Positions 18,339 to 27,611 of a stretch of 64,000 nt of DNA are shown in pieces. A program made the position numbers and the translations under genes. The stretch covers positions 116,016 to 180,015 of the forward strand of contig JADJPQ010000014.1 in NCBI GenBank assembly GCA_016713175.1. Reading direction: 5' to 3'. The notes beneath the pieces were generated by a model. It did not search any database. It was not told the origin of the DNA and worked only from the letters and a program-made list of their open reading frames with translations. This DNA is from Planctomycetota bacterium (GTDB lineage: Bacteria; Planctomycetota; UBA1135; UBA2386). Numbering within the stretch: position 1 is the first letter of the stretch; each line of letters starts with the position of its first letter.

Positions 18339-18797
18339 ATGACCGCGCCCGCCGGCACCCTGACGTTCCGCAAGATCCTGGTCCCGACCGATTTCTCACC
18401 GCATGCCCGCGCCGCGCTCGACCTGGCGATCGGCATGGCGCAGCGCTTTGGCGCCGAACTGCTGGTCGTGCACGTGATCGCGACGACGTCGTTCCCGACC
18501 TCCAACATGCTGACGATGTCGCACTTCCCCAACCTGCGCGACGAGGTCAAGAAGCGCAGCGACGCCGAGATGCAGGAACTGTTGAAGGCGATGCCGGCTG
18601 GGGTGAAGGCGTCGGGCAAGCTGCTGGAGGGACCGACCTACGAACAGGTCCTCGACTGCGCTGCGCGCGAAGGCGCCGACCTGATCGTGATGGGCACGCA
18701 GGGTCACACCGGCCTGAAGCACATGATCCTGGGCAGCACCGCCGAACGCGTCGTCCGACTGGCGCCGCTGCCGGTGCTGACGATCCGCGGCAAGTAG
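18339..18797 (+). CDS. universal stress protein (UspA family)
   Basis: 152 residues, one Usp domain. It begins with ILVPTDFSPHARAALDLA and ends with the nucleotide-binding signature GTQGHTGLKHMILGSTAERV (G-x2-G-x9-G-S/T). The latter marks the ATP-binding subclass. It is cytosolic and probably binds ATP as a dimer. It is a single gene transcribed divergently from the deiminase lipoprotein. Confidence 0.93.
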   Translation: MTAPAGTLTFRKILVPTDFSPHARAALDLAIGMAQRFGAELLVVHVIATTSFPTSNMLTMSHFPNLRDEVKKRSDAEMQELLKAMPAGVKASGKLLEGPTYEQVLDCAAREGADLIVMGTQGHTGLKHMILGSTAERVVRLAPLPVLTIRGK

Positions 18798-18806
18798 TCG
18801 CCGCCG

Positions 18807-19421
18807 TCACGCCCGCAGTTGGCGCGCCTTCTCGGCCCGGCCCGAGGCGATCTCGACACCGATCGAATCCAGCCCCAGCCGGTTCGCCACGGCCAGCGCC
18901 GTGCCGACACCGCAGAACGGATCGACGATCACCTTGGCGCCCGCGTGGTCACGCAGCCAGGCCACCGCGAACTCGACGGCGCAGAGCCCCATGGCCCGCG
19001 ACCACGTCATCGGGCCCAGCCGCGGCAACACGTCCGGCATCGCCGTCTCGACCGGATCGTCCAGAGCGCGCGAGAAGCAGAGCAGATGCGCGTAGCCGGG
19101 CCGACCGCCGGTCGCCGTGCCTGCCGGCGCACGACAGACGATCTTGTGCCACAGCAGCCGCACACCGGCGGCCTCGGCGCCGAGCTGCAGCAGGAACGCC
19201 TTGTCGACCCAGGCGCCATCCCGCTTGACGTCGGTCTGATAGAAGACCGCGGCCGACCGTTCGTGCACCGCCGAGACCACGACGGCCGCGGTGTCGATGA
19301 ACCACTGCCGCCAGCCGGCGAACGGCAACCGGCGCATTTCCGAGCTGTCGGGCAGCGACGTCAGGATTCCCGCCTCGGCCGGCAGGGCCGACTGCCGCAA
19401 CCACGCGACGCCATCGGTCAC
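18807..19421 (-). CDS. DNA-methylase-fold SAM-dependent methyltransferase
   Basis: 204 residues. The C-terminal motif I VDPFCGVGTALAVANRLG is typical of amino-methylating DNA and RNA enzymes of the N6/N4 class. The NPPY-type catalytic motif is not clear, so the substrate is open. The GTG at 19421 has GGGAGG five bases upstream and is preferred to earlier valine codons. The gene converges on usp with a 9-base gap and is divergent from rsmE. Confidence 0.6.
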   Translation of the reverse strand: MTDGVAWLRQSALPAEAGILTSLPDSSEMRRLPFAGWRQWFIDTAAVVVSAVHERSAAVFYQTDVKRDGAWVDKAFLLQLGAEAAGVRLLWHKIVCRAPAGTATGGRPGYAHLLCFSRALDDPVETAMPDVLPRLGPMTWSRAMGLCAVEFAVAWLRDHAGAKVIVDPFCGVGTALAVANRLGLDSIGVEIASGRAEKARQLRA

Positions 19422-19538
19422 GTGCACCTCCCGGCGCGGCAGTCCTGGCGGGGCGTTCACGGGCCGTGATGATCGCCGGCTCGGGCGGCGACGCAACAGC
19501 GCTTGCGGTCCGGCCGGGCTGCGGGTGTTCTTGGCCGC

Positions 19539-20264
19539 GTGAACCTGCTGCTGCTGCACGAAGAAGAACTCGACCGCGACGGCAACACCGTGTTGCGCGA
19601 TCGGCGCGCGGACCATCTGCGGCAAGTGCTGGCGGTGCAGGTCGGACAACGGTTGCGGGCCGGCATCGTCGATGGCCCGCTCGGCCACGCCGAGGTCCTG
19701 CGCGTCGACGGCGACGGCATCGCGATCCACAGCGAGTGCCATACGCCGACGCCGCTGGCCGAAGACGTGCTGCTGCTGGCCGTGCCACGACCGAAGGTCC
19801 TGCAGCGCATGCTCGAGCACGCCACCGCACTGGGATATGGCCGGATCCTGCTGTGCCGCTCATGGCGGGTCGAGAAGAGCCACCTGCAGAGCACGTTGCT
19901 GCAACCGGACGGCATGCGCCCGCACCTGCTCGCCGGCCTCGAACAGGCCGGGCGCACCCGGTTGCCCGCAGTTCGCCTGTTCCCGCTGTTCAAACCGTTC
20001 CTCGAAGACGTCCTGCCGACGCTGGCGCTGCCGCCAAGCCGGATCTGTGCCCACCCGCCGGCGGCGACGCGAACGCGCGACCTGGCGTTGCAACCACGCC
20101 AACCGTTCGCACTCGCGCTCGGGCCCGAGGGCGGCTGGCTGCCCTACGAGGTCTCCAAGCTGCAGGAACAGGGATTCGTCCCGGTGACCGCCGGCCAACG
20201 ACCGCTGCGCTCCGAGTCAGCGCTGTCGTTGCTGCACGGACAACTCGACCTGCTGCGGACCTGA
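19539..20264 (+). CDS. rsmE: 16S rRNA (uracil-1498-N3)-methyltransferase
   Basis: 241 residues, SPOUT superfamily. It methylates N3 of U1498 in 16S rRNA using SAM bound in a trefoil knot. The knot is seen in LALGPEGGW and VPVTAGQRPLRSESAL. The N-terminal PUA-like domain covers about residues 1-70, including HLRQVLAVQVGQRL. The GTG at 19539 fits the family N-terminus. The 3' end overlaps the convergent saccharopine-dehydrogenase-like gene by 48 bases, so both reading frames are used there. Confidence 0.92.
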   Translation: MNLLLLHEEELDRDGNTVLRDRRADHLRQVLAVQVGQRLRAGIVDGPLGHAEVLRVDGDGIAIHSECHTPTPLAEDVLLLAVPRPKVLQRMLEHATALGYGRILLCRSWRVEKSHLQSTLLQPDGMRPHLLAGLEQAGRTRLPAVRLFPLFKPFLEDVLPTLALPPSRICAHPPAATRTRDLALQPRQPFALALGPEGGWLPYEVSKLQEQGFVPVTAGQRPLRSESALSLLHGQLDLLRT

Positions 20265-21488
20265 GCCGGAGGCGAGATCGCGGCGTACCACGCTGCTGCG
20301 CAGCGGCAGGCCGAGGGACGCGGCGAGCCGGTGGAACTGTTCCGGATCGAGTTGCTCCGGCCAGACGATGCCGGTTGGCACGCCACCACCCGCGATCTGC
20401 GCCAGACCGACGATGGCCGGGTATGCCACCGCGACGTTGGCCACGCCAAAGGCATCGAGCGCCGCCTCGGCCTGATCGCAGAACGCCCCGGTGCGCACCT
20501 CGATCCGCCGCAGGATACCGCTGCGACTGCCGGTGATCGCGATGTCGGCGACCGTGTCGGCCAGCAACGGGACCAGCGCGCGCTGCGTGTCGGCGTCCGC
20601 CAGCGCCATCGACGCGGGCCGCGGCAGCAGCGCCATCAGCACATCGACCACCCGGACGTCGCGCTCGCCGATCCGGACGACCTTGTCGGGCGTGAACCCG
20701 GTCGCGAACAGCGTCGCCACCGCCGGCTCGAACGGGTACTTGAACGCGCAGTGGCGGATGCCCTTGCCGATCGTCAACGGCAGCGAGTACTGCTCGTCGT
20801 GCGCATGGTGGGTCAAGGCGATCGCGCCGAGCCGGCCGCCGAAGTCGTAGCGTTCGGGCTCATGGAACGGCGGCAGGTGTTGGTGCCGACCGCCGTGGAA
20901 CAGGCACGGCGGATCGCAGTAGTCGAAATACTGCTGTTCGGGACTCCACGTCGGCTGCCAGGTCGCAATCGGGCTGCGCTGCGACGGCACGTGGAAGCCG
21001 ACGCGGATCTCGATGCGATCGACGGTGTCGAGTTCGTCGCAATGCCGCCGCACCAGCACGTTGACCACGCCCGGACTGGCCCCGCACGACAACAGCGCCG
21101 TCCGCCCGGCCGCGGCGAACGCAGCGGCCAGCTGCAGCGGCCGCCGTTCGATCCACTCGGCCAGGTGGGCCGGGCTGGCAGCGGTGTTGACGTAATGCGC
21201 CGACAACAGCAGTGCCGCACGCATCACCGACAACGCCAGGAACGACGGCGTGAAATCGAGCACCGCATCGACGCCGCCGAGTGCCTGCCGCGCCGCCGCC
21301 GCCAACGCCACCGGATCGCCGGCGTCGGCCGCAACCGCCTGCACGACGCCGTTGCCGTGGCGCGCGACCACTGCCACTGCCGCTGCCGCCGAACGGCTGG
21401 CCAGGGCCACCTGCATGCCCGGTTGACGGGCGAGAACCGCGATTGCCGGGGCCCCCTGGGCGCCGGCTCCGACGACGAGAATGCGCAT
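20217..21488 (-). CDS. saccharopine dehydrogenase-family oxidoreductase
   Basis: 423 residues. The N-terminal Rossmann motif RILVVGAGAQGAPAIAVLA binds NAD(P). The middle carries the family's GASPGVVNVLVRRHCDEL segment. Characterised members reduce or oxidise saccharopine or carboxynorspermidine; here the substrate is unknown and the pathway partners of lysine or polyamine metabolism are not adjacent. The start ATG at 21488 sits directly before the Rossmann strand. The 3' end overlaps rsmE. The gene is divergent from a Gfo/Idh/MocA oxidoreductase. Confidence 0.8.
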   Translation of the reverse strand: MRILVVGAGAQGAPAIAVLARQPGMQVALASRSAAAAVAVVARHGNGVVQAVAADAGDPVALAAAARQALGGVDAVLDFTPSFLALSVMRAALLLSAHYVNTAASPAHLAEWIERRPLQLAAAFAAAGRTALLSCGASPGVVNVLVRRHCDELDTVDRIEIRVGFHVPSQRSPIATWQPTWSPEQQYFDYCDPPCLFHGGRHQHLPPFHEPERYDFGGRLGAIALTHHAHDEQYSLPLTIGKGIRHCAFKYPFEPAVATLFATGFTPDKVVRIGERDVRVVDVLMALLPRPASMALADADTQRALVPLLADTVADIAITGSRSGILRRIEVRTGAFCDQAEAALDAFGVANVAVAYPAIVGLAQIAGGGVPTGIVWPEQLDPEQFHRLAASLGLPLRSSVVRRDLASGSGPQQVELSVQQRQR

Positions 21489-21627
21489 GGTCGACTTCCT
21501 GGTCTGCCGTTTGTCTGCCCCTCCAGGTGCAACCATGCCGGGCGATGTCACCCTGGCCCGGGATTCCGCCGACGCGATCCAACGTGCACCGATGGAGCCG
21601 GATTGCCGGCTGTGCTTGAATACCGGC

Positions 21628-22659
21628 GTGAGCTACCTGCGGGCCGGACTGTCGGGATGTGGAACTCGCGGCACCCGGGCCGTAGAGCAGATCCGCACCC
21701 ACGCGCACTGCGACGTCGTCGCGCTGCACGACCCCGACCCGCACGCCCTCGAACGGCTCGGCGACGCCGCCAACGTCGCTCGTCGGGCCACCGACTTCGA
21801 CGCCATGCTGCAGACGGGCGTCGACTTCGTGATCCTGGCCGGTCCGTGCGGCGACCGACGCGAGCAGGTCGAACGCGCGGCCGACGCCGGCGTGCATGTC
21901 GTGCTGCACGCGCCGATGGCGCCCGATGCCGCCACCGCCGATGCGATGGTTGCCGCCTGCGAACGCAGCGGTGTGCGCCTTGGCGTCGTGGTGCCGCATC
22001 AGGGTGATCCGGTGCTCGAGCAGCTCCGTCAGATGATCGCCGACGACTGGCTCGGTGGCCCGGTGCTGGTCGAAGTCCTGGTCGGCGAGGACCGCGCGCT
22101 GCGCCAGCCGCCGCCCCCGGGACACTGGCTGCGCGAGCCGGCACGCAGCGGTCAAGGCGCCCTGCTGCAACTGGCGGCACCGCAGGTGCACCTGGCCACC
22201 TGGCTGACCGGCCGCGCCGCGCTCACGGTGACGGCCCAGAGCAGTCGCGGCTTCTCGGTCCTGCCCGAAGATGCCGCCGTCGGCACCGCCGTGCTGCGCG
22301 GTGGCGCCCTGTGCACGTTTGCGGCCAGCCACCTGACGCGCGGCGCCGCGTTCGCGATCTACGGCACCGATGGCGGCGTCCGGCTGGCGACCGACCGCAT
22401 CTGGTTGCGCGGCCGCCGCGAGTTCAGCGGCGCGGTGTTCGAGTATCTGGAGCCAGGCGACGAAGCCACGCTGCTGCGCGCCGACATCCAGGAGGCGATT
22501 GCCGACCTGGCGCCGGATGCCGAACTGCACGGCCGGTTCGCCCGTTGGCTCGACGACCTCGACGACTTCCCGTGCCCGGGGGAACAGGGCGCGCTCGACA
22601 TGAAGCTGCTCGATGCCTGGCGGCGCGCGGCGGCTTCGGGCCGCACCGAGACCGTCTGA
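21628..22659 (+). CDS. Gfo/Idh/MocA-family oxidoreductase
   Basis: 343 residues. A degenerate Rossmann loop (LSGCGTRGTRAVEQI) is followed by family features: VDFVILAGPCGDRREQV, AGVHVVLHAPMA and a C-terminal beta domain. The usual EKP is replaced by HAP, so the canonical catalytic or cofactor-binding lysine is absent; activity may be altered. Substrates of the family are sugars and their derivatives. The GTG at 21628 is preferred, with TTGAAT six bases before it. The longer frame upstream covers the divergent promoter region. Confidence 0.72.
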   Translation: MSYLRAGLSGCGTRGTRAVEQIRTHAHCDVVALHDPDPHALERLGDAANVARRATDFDAMLQTGVDFVILAGPCGDRREQVERAADAGVHVVLHAPMAPDAATADAMVAACERSGVRLGVVVPHQGDPVLEQLRQMIADDWLGGPVLVEVLVGEDRALRQPPPPGHWLREPARSGQGALLQLAAPQVHLATWLTGRAALTVTAQSSRGFSVLPEDAAVGTAVLRGGALCTFAASHLTRGAAFAIYGTDGGVRLATDRIWLRGRREFSGAVFEYLEPGDEATLLRADIQEAIADLAPDAELHGRFARWLDDLDDFPCPGEQGALDMKLLDAWRRAAASGRTETV

Positions 22660-22666
22660 ACGGGCG

Positions 22667-23479
22667 TCACGAGGCGGGCAACGGCACCGCGACGCGCGGC
22701 CGACCGACGGCCTTTGGCACCAGCAGCGCGCCCAGCAGGCGGGCGAACAGTCGGCGCAGCAATCCCGGCCGCACGCGCGCGGCGATCGCCAGGAAGGCCG
22801 TGCGCAGTGCGCCGGGCAGCAATGCCGCGATCGTGTCCGGTCGCGACGACACGCCGATCATCTCGCCGATGCGCAGGATCGCCCTGGCATGGCGTTCGAG
22901 TTGCGGCGCCGAACCGAGGTGCCCGCGTTCGACCGCCCGCGCGAACGCGATCATCCGCGGCCGATCCGCGGCAAATGGCACACCGAGCAACCGCCAGGTG
23001 CGGGTCATGTAGCGCAGATGCCGTTCGGCCTGTTCCTGCGGCAGCGGCGCGCACACCGTTTCGACGGCCTCGAACAGCGTCCAGCCGAACCAGGTCATCA
23101 TCCAATCCGGGATGCCGGCGGCGGTGTGCAGATCGGCGATCCGCCGCAATTCGGCGCGCACCGCCGGCGACGAGAGGCCGCCGGAAGGTTCTCGACCGGA
23201 GTCGGTGACGGCCCGGATGAACAGGTCGGTCCGGTAGAACGACGCGGCCATCGCCCGCAGCGACGCAAAGCGCGCCGGCCGCCGTTCGTCGTGCAGCACC
23301 ACGAAGTCGCGCAGCAGGAAGAACGCCAGATACGACGCCACCCCTGGCCGGTAGCCACAGCGAAACCACAGCTCACTGACGGTGCGCAGTTCCGCGGCAA
23401 AGTCGTCGCCGAGCACCGCGGGCACGAACTCGCGGATCGGCGGATCCAACGCGCAAAGCCGCTGGCGGATCTCGTCCAT
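22667..23479 (-). CDS. MpaB/DUF2236-like oxygenase-family protein
   Basis: 270 residues. The central stretch LHTAAGIPDWMMTWFGWTLF, followed by a glutamate-rich helix and then TWRLLGVPFAADRPRM, follows the pattern of the DUF2236 family (rubber oxygenase, fungal MpaB), where a histidine and acidic residues line the haem or iron site. The N-terminal family signature is poor, so the match is partial. The C-terminus is a basic, hydrophobic tail (GLLRRLFARLLGALLVP). It is divergent from asd. The substrate is unknown. Confidence 0.5.
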   Translation of the reverse strand: MDEIRQRLCALDPPIREFVPAVLGDDFAAELRTVSELWFRCGYRPGVASYLAFFLLRDFVVLHDERRPARFASLRAMAASFYRTDLFIRAVTDSGREPSGGLSSPAVRAELRRIADLHTAAGIPDWMMTWFGWTLFEAVETVCAPLPQEQAERHLRYMTRTWRLLGVPFAADRPRMIAFARAVERGHLGSAPQLERHARAILRIGEMIGVSSRPDTIAALLPGALRTAFLAIAARVRPGLLRRLFARLLGALLVPKAVGRPRVAVPLPAS

Positions 23480-23583
23480 GCTGGGGCAAGGTGCAGCCGG
23501 CCGGAATCGTGTCGCCGAGGTTGCCGGATCCGGCGCCGGCCAGGCGATGGCTTCGGCGGCGCGCATCGGGCACGCTGTCAGGA

Positions 23584-24576
23584 ATGACCAGCAGTCCGCG
23601 CCTGCAACTGCCCGCCGCACCGATCGTCGCCGTCGTCGGCGCCACCGGCCTGGTCGGCGAGACGCTGCTGCGTGTGCTCGACGAACGGCGGTTCCCGATC
23701 GGTGCGTTGCGTCCGTTCGGCAGTGCCCGGTCGGCCGGCAACCGCGTGACTTGCGGCGGCCGCACCTGGCCGGTCGCCGAAGTCACCGCCGACGCGCTGC
23801 GCGGCGCCGACCTGGTGTTCTTCGCGGCCACTGGCGAACTGTCGCGCACGCTGGCTCCCGCCGCGGCCGCGACCGGCGCGTTCGTGATCGACAAATCGAG
23901 CACCTGGCGACTCGATCCCCTGGTGCCGTTGGTGGTCCCCGAGATCAACGCCGCCGCGATCCACGACGAGCGTCGGCTGATCGCCTGCCCGAACTGCACC
24001 ACCATCGGACTGGTGATGGCACTCGAGCCGCTGCGCCGTGCCGCCGGCCTCGCGCACGTCGCGGTCACGACGTTGCAGGCGGCCAGCGGCGCCGGCCGCG
24101 ACGGCCTCGACGAACTCGCCGGCGGCCCGCCGAAGGTGTTCCCGCGAACGCTGGCGGGCAACACGGTGCCGCAGTGCGAACGCTTCGGCCCCGATGGCTA
24201 CACCAGCGAGGAACGGAAGCTGCTCGACGAAAGCCGCAAGATCCTCGACCTGCCGGCGTTGCCGGTGACGATGACCTGCGTCCGCGTGCCGGTGCCCATC
24301 GGCCACGCCGCCACCGTGCTGGTCGAGACCGAATGGCCGCTCGCGGTCACCGACGCGATCGCCGCTCTGCGGGCGTTCCCCGGCATCGTCGTCGCCGATG
24401 GCGATGGCTACGCGACGCCGGTCGAGGTCGCCGGCCGCGACGAGGTGTTCGTCGGCCGCGTGCGCCAGGATCCCACCCACCCGCGCCGGCTGTGGCTGTG
24501 GTGCGTCGTCGACAACGTCCGCAAGGGCGCCGCGACCAACGCCGTGCAGATCGCCGAACTGCTGCTACGGCGCTGA
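23584..24576 (+). CDS. asd: aspartate-semialdehyde dehydrogenase
   Basis: 330 residues. It reduces aspartyl phosphate to aspartate semialdehyde with NADPH, the branch point to lysine, threonine and methionine. Seen are VAVVGATGLVGETLLRVL at the N-terminus, VIDKSSTWRLD, the catalytic cysteine in CPNCTTIGL, LQAASGAGRDG, and the C-terminal segment RKGAATNAVQIAELLL. The ATG at 23584 is five residues beyond the noise region and leads straight into the Rossmann strand. It overlaps the convergent frameshifted gene by 12 bases. Confidence 0.95.
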   Translation: MTSSPRLQLPAAPIVAVVGATGLVGETLLRVLDERRFPIGALRPFGSARSAGNRVTCGGRTWPVAEVTADALRGADLVFFAATGELSRTLAPAAAATGAFVIDKSSTWRLDPLVPLVVPEINAAAIHDERRLIACPNCTTIGLVMALEPLRRAAGLAHVAVTTLQAASGAGRDGLDELAGGPPKVFPRTLAGNTVPQCERFGPDGYTSEERKLLDESRKILDLPALPVTMTCVRVPVPIGHAATVLVETEWPLAVTDAIAALRAFPGIVVADGDGYATPVEVAGRDEVFVGRVRQDPTHPRRLWLWCVVDNVRKGAATNAVQIAELLLRR

Positions 24577-24947
24577 CGCCTTGCGCGCGGCGAGGTAACC
24601 AGCGACCGCGGCCCGCGCATCGTCCAGCGTCGGCCCGGCCTTGCCGCGCAGATCCTCGGCGACCCGGACGAACAGCGCCACCGCGACGTTCCACAGCGGC
24701 CGCAGCCGCTGCTGCGCATGGCGCTGCACCAGCGCGACCTCGTCGCTGCTCGCCGGTCCCGGCTGGCCGTCGAAGCCGAACGCCACGACCGCCCCTGCAG
24801 GAACGTCCGCGCCTGCCACTCCGCGTCGCGGAGGTTCGCCGGTTCGGCCATCAGCATCGCCGTCAGCCCACCGGCGACCTTGCGATCGCGATCGTCGAGG
24901 GGAGCCAGCAGTTCGTCGATCTCGGCGACCGTGGGCACGCGCATCAC
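24565..24947 (-). pseudogene. small hypothetical gene broken by one frameshift
   Basis: The N-terminal half reads from the GTG-ATG at 24947/24944 (MRVPTVAEIDELLAPLDD to TFLQG). The C-terminal half reads in the next frame (VVAFGFDGQPG to LAARKASAP) and stops at 24565. The switch falls at a GGGG run near 24796-24799; one added G would restore an open frame of about 127 residues. This looks like either a one-base deletion or a sequencing or assembly error. No family is recognised. It is probably cytosolic and mostly helical. The 3' end overlaps asd. Confidence 0.65.
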
Positions 24948-24983
24948 CGCACGATGCCGGAGCAGGCGGGCCAGGGCAACCCG

Positions 24984-25586
24984 TCAGGCCGCCGCGACTG
25001 CCGGTTTGCGCGCGATCGTCACGGTGTCGTACGTCCGTTGCAACGGCCAGCGGATCGCGCGCATCACCTTGTACAGCAGGCCCGGCGCCAGATCGCTGGC
25101 CGGCCGCGGAAACCGCGGCAGCCATGCCCTCGGCTCGAGCGACTCCCACGCACAGTGTTCGACGATCAATCCGGCATCCCCGCACAACGCACGCATGCCT
25201 TCGGGGTAGATCCGCCAGCAGTCGATCGGGGCTTCGTGATACGGCCAGCTCACCGGGCTGATCGTCAGCATCAGTCCACCGGGCCGGCAGACGCGGGCCG
25301 CTTCGCGCATCCACAACCACGGCTGGCGCACATGCTCGAGCACCTGACCGGACAGCACGACGTCGTAGACGCCGTCGCCGACCGGGAACTCGTTCTCGCC
25401 GCGAGCCACGTGCGTCAGGCCTGGCCGCGCTTCGAGGTCGAGTGTGTCCCAGGTGATTCCCGGCAGGCCAGTCAACCGGGCGTAGCTGCTCGGCGTGCCG
25501 TCCGGCCCGATCTCGAGCACGCGGTGGCCCGGTTGCAATCGTGGCAGGCAGTGGCGCAAGAACAGGAGGCGACTGTTGTCGTGCAT
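24984..25586 (-). CDS. class I SAM-dependent methyltransferase
   Basis: 200 residues. Motif I is HRVLEIGPDGTPSSYARL, the acidic post-I segment is TLDLEARPG, and YDVVLSGQVLEHVRQPWLW is the methyltransferase type 11 signature, followed by the ARVCRPGGLML strand. The ATG at 25586 fits the domain start; the much longer frame upstream runs antisense through the secreted repeat protein. The acceptor is unknown; relatives act on sugars, lipids or quinones. Confidence 0.8.
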   Translation of the reverse strand: MHDNSRLLFLRHCLPRLQPGHRVLEIGPDGTPSSYARLTGLPGITWDTLDLEARPGLTHVARGENEFPVGDGVYDVVLSGQVLEHVRQPWLWMREAARVCRPGGLMLTISPVSWPYHEAPIDCWRIYPEGMRALCGDAGLIVEHCAWESLEPRAWLPRFPRPASDLAPGLLYKVMRAIRWPLQRTYDTVTIARKPAVAAA

Positions 25587-25733
25587 CGGAAACACCGGCG
25601 GCGTGAGGCAATCGCTGTTTCGGCCGGCACGCAACCCGGGCTGAACCGCGGGAGTTGTCCCGAGAACGCACCACCGGTCGCGACGCGCTCGCCAGCCGTG
25701 TTGGTCGACCGAACCGCCAGGTCTGAGGCCTGC

Positions 25734-25739
25734 TAGGAT
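25734..25739 (+). promoter_or_regulatory. TAGGAT extended -10 element
   Basis: TGCTAGGAT is an extended -10-like element (TGn before TAGGAT). It ends nine bases before the ATG at 25749, so the transcript would begin about at the start codon. Confidence 0.4.
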
Positions 25740-25748
25740 TGCCCATCT

Positions 25749-27611
25749 ATGTCCCAGTTCGTCCGCCGCCCCATCGCCATGCTGTTCGCCAGTGCCCTCG
25801 CGGCGCAGTCGGCACCCGCCTGGTCCGACCTGACCGGACTCGGTCCGATCGCTGGCGCCAATGTCCAGAACCTGGGCAAGCTCGCCGTCTACCAGGACCA
25901 GGGCATCCTGCACACGTGGTCGGCGTTCACGCGCACGTGGACGGCGATCGCGGTTTCGGCCAACGCGACGCTGCGGTTGACCAATGATTGTCTGCTGATC
26001 CGCGACGGGACGCAGTGGACCGCGTTCTCGTCGTACTCGGGCCGCTTCGCGCCACTGAGCGTGTCGCCAGGCGCACAACTGGTGAATCCGAGCGGGCAGG
26101 ACAACGACTCGGTGCTGCTGGTCTCCGATCAAGGCAGCTTGCACGCGTTCAGCGGGTTCGTCGGGAGTTGGGTCTCCCGCGCGATCAGCGGCCAGGCCAT
26201 GGTCGCCGTGCAACGACACGTCGCGCTGCTCGCCGACGGACCAACGCTCGGTGGATTCGCCGCCCACGATGGGCAGTGGCACGACACGGTCACGGTGACG
26301 ACGCCGTTGGCGGTGACCTGCGACGGCTACGCCGGCGCCGTCGAAAGCGCCACTGAAGTGAACTGCTTCTCCGGCATCCACGGCACCTGGGTGCGCGCTC
26401 AGAAGCCGCCAGGCTCCGTCCGGGTCCGCAACGACGACTGGATCGTCTGGCACGATGGCGTCCAGGCAACGGCGTTCAGCGGCCTGCGGGGAACGGTGGC
26501 AGCCGGCGTGTTCGGCGCGTTCGCGCTGGCGAACAGCGAAGATCTGTTCGGCGTGTTCGCCACGCCAGCCGGCTTCGTCGCCTGGTCGGCGGTGACCGGC
26601 CAGTTCACGCCGGTTCTCGCCGCACCTGGCGCGACGGTGTCGACCAGCGTCGGCGTGGCGCTGTTCGTGGAGCCGCAGCAGGTGATCGGCTTCAGCCCGA
26701 CGCGGGGCACGACCGCAGGCCTTGCGATCACGGCACAGGTCACGGGCGTGGCCGGCGTGGTCGGTTACGCGCTGCCGTCGCTGAACGGCACGCCGTTGCT
26801 GTTCAGCTCGCTGACCGGATCCTGGCATACGCCGCCGGGCGATGCCCTTGGCGGCGCACCGCTGCTGTCGACCACCAGCGCGCTGTTGCCGACGACCGGC
26901 GGCGCGCGGGCGTTCTCGTCGCGCTCTGGCGCGTTCGTGCCGCTGAACGCTCCGGGCCTGAGCCTGGACGCACAGGCGAGCAGCGCGCCGGCAGCGGCGT
27001 GGAACACCACGCTATTGGCCAGTTTCGACTGCCGCACCGAGCGCTGGATCACGCTGCCGCGCACCGGTACGGGCTCGCCCACCGTGCAGATCTGGCGCAC
27101 CGAGATGTTCGTGGTCGATGGCAACGCCGTGCATGGCTTCGGCACCCAGGTCGGCAACTGGTACTCGACGCCACTGCCCGAACCATGGATCGGCGGACGC
27201 GCCAGCTCCGAGTCGGCAACGGTGGTCACCAACCAGCACGTCCTCGCCTTCGCCGCGGTGCCGCAGACCGCGGCGATGGCGCAGTTCCCCGAGTTCCGAC
27301 GCGCGTCGCCCGTGGGCGCTCCGCTGCGGCTGCAGCTGCGGCTGCCCCAGGGCGATGCGGCGTTCCTGGCCGGCAGCGTGCTGGCGCCAGCGCCAATGAT
27401 GCTGCCGGGCCTCGGCACCCTCCTGCTCGACCCAACGGTGATGAACGCGACGTTCGCGCTGCCGGATCCGGGCCAGGACCGCAGCACCTGGGCGCTGCCG
27501 GTGCCGGCGCAGCCGGCGCTGCGCGGCAGCGAGTGGTTCTTCCAGAGCTTGGTGCTGCCTACCAACGGCGCACCGTATCTGACCGACGCGGCGGCTGTGC
27601 TGCTGTTGTGA
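25749..27611 (+). CDS. secreted repeat protein with planctomycete-type C-terminal module
   Basis: 620 residues. An export signal (MLFASALAAQ) is followed by about eleven loosely conserved repeats of 35-45 residues. Each carries an (A/C/G/L)-F-S-x-x-x-G-x-W motif, for example AFSGFVGSWV, CFSGIHGTWV, AWSAVTGQFT and GFGTQVGNWY; a beta-propeller-like fold is likely. The last 100 residues (27303-27608) form a separate module ending in ALRGSEWFFQSLVLP and YLTDAAAV, which matches the end of the beta-helix protein at 45828-47477. The role may be surface display. The function is unknown. Confidence 0.7.
   Translation: MSQFVRRPIAMLFASALAAQSAPAWSDLTGLGPIAGANVQNLGKLAVYQDQGILHTWSAFTRTWTAIAVSANATLRLTNDCLLIRDGTQWTAFSSYSGRFAPLSVSPGAQLVNPSGQDNDSVLLVSDQGSLHAFSGFVGSWVSRAISGQAMVAVQRHVALLADGPTLGGFAAHDGQWHDTVTVTTPLAVTCDGYAGAVESATEVNCFSGIHGTWVRAQKPPGSVRVRNDDWIVWHDGVQATAFSGLRGTVAAGVFGAFALANSEDLFGVFATPAGFVAWSAVTGQFTPVLAAPGATVSTSVGVALFVEPQQVIGFSPTRGTTAGLAITAQVTGVAGVVGYALPSLNGTPLLFSSLTGSWHTPPGDALGGAPLLSTTSALLPTTGGARAFSSRSGAFVPLNAPGLSLDAQASSAPAAAWNTTLLASFDCRTERWITLPRTGTGSPTVQIWRTEMFVVDGNAVHGFGTQVGNWYSTPLPEPWIGGRASSESATVVTNQHVLAFAAVPQTAAMAQFPEFRRASPVGAPLRLQLRLPQGDAAFLAGSVLAPAPMMLPGLGTLLLDPTVMNATFALPDPGQDRSTWALPVPAQPALRGSEWFFQSLVLPTNGAPYLTDAAAVLLL

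Noticed and set aside
17192..19228. A 678-codon open frame on the plus strand
   Set aside because: It runs antisense through the deiminase gene and in a shifted frame through the usp gene, with low-complexity Arg/Ala/Pro composition. It is a shadow.
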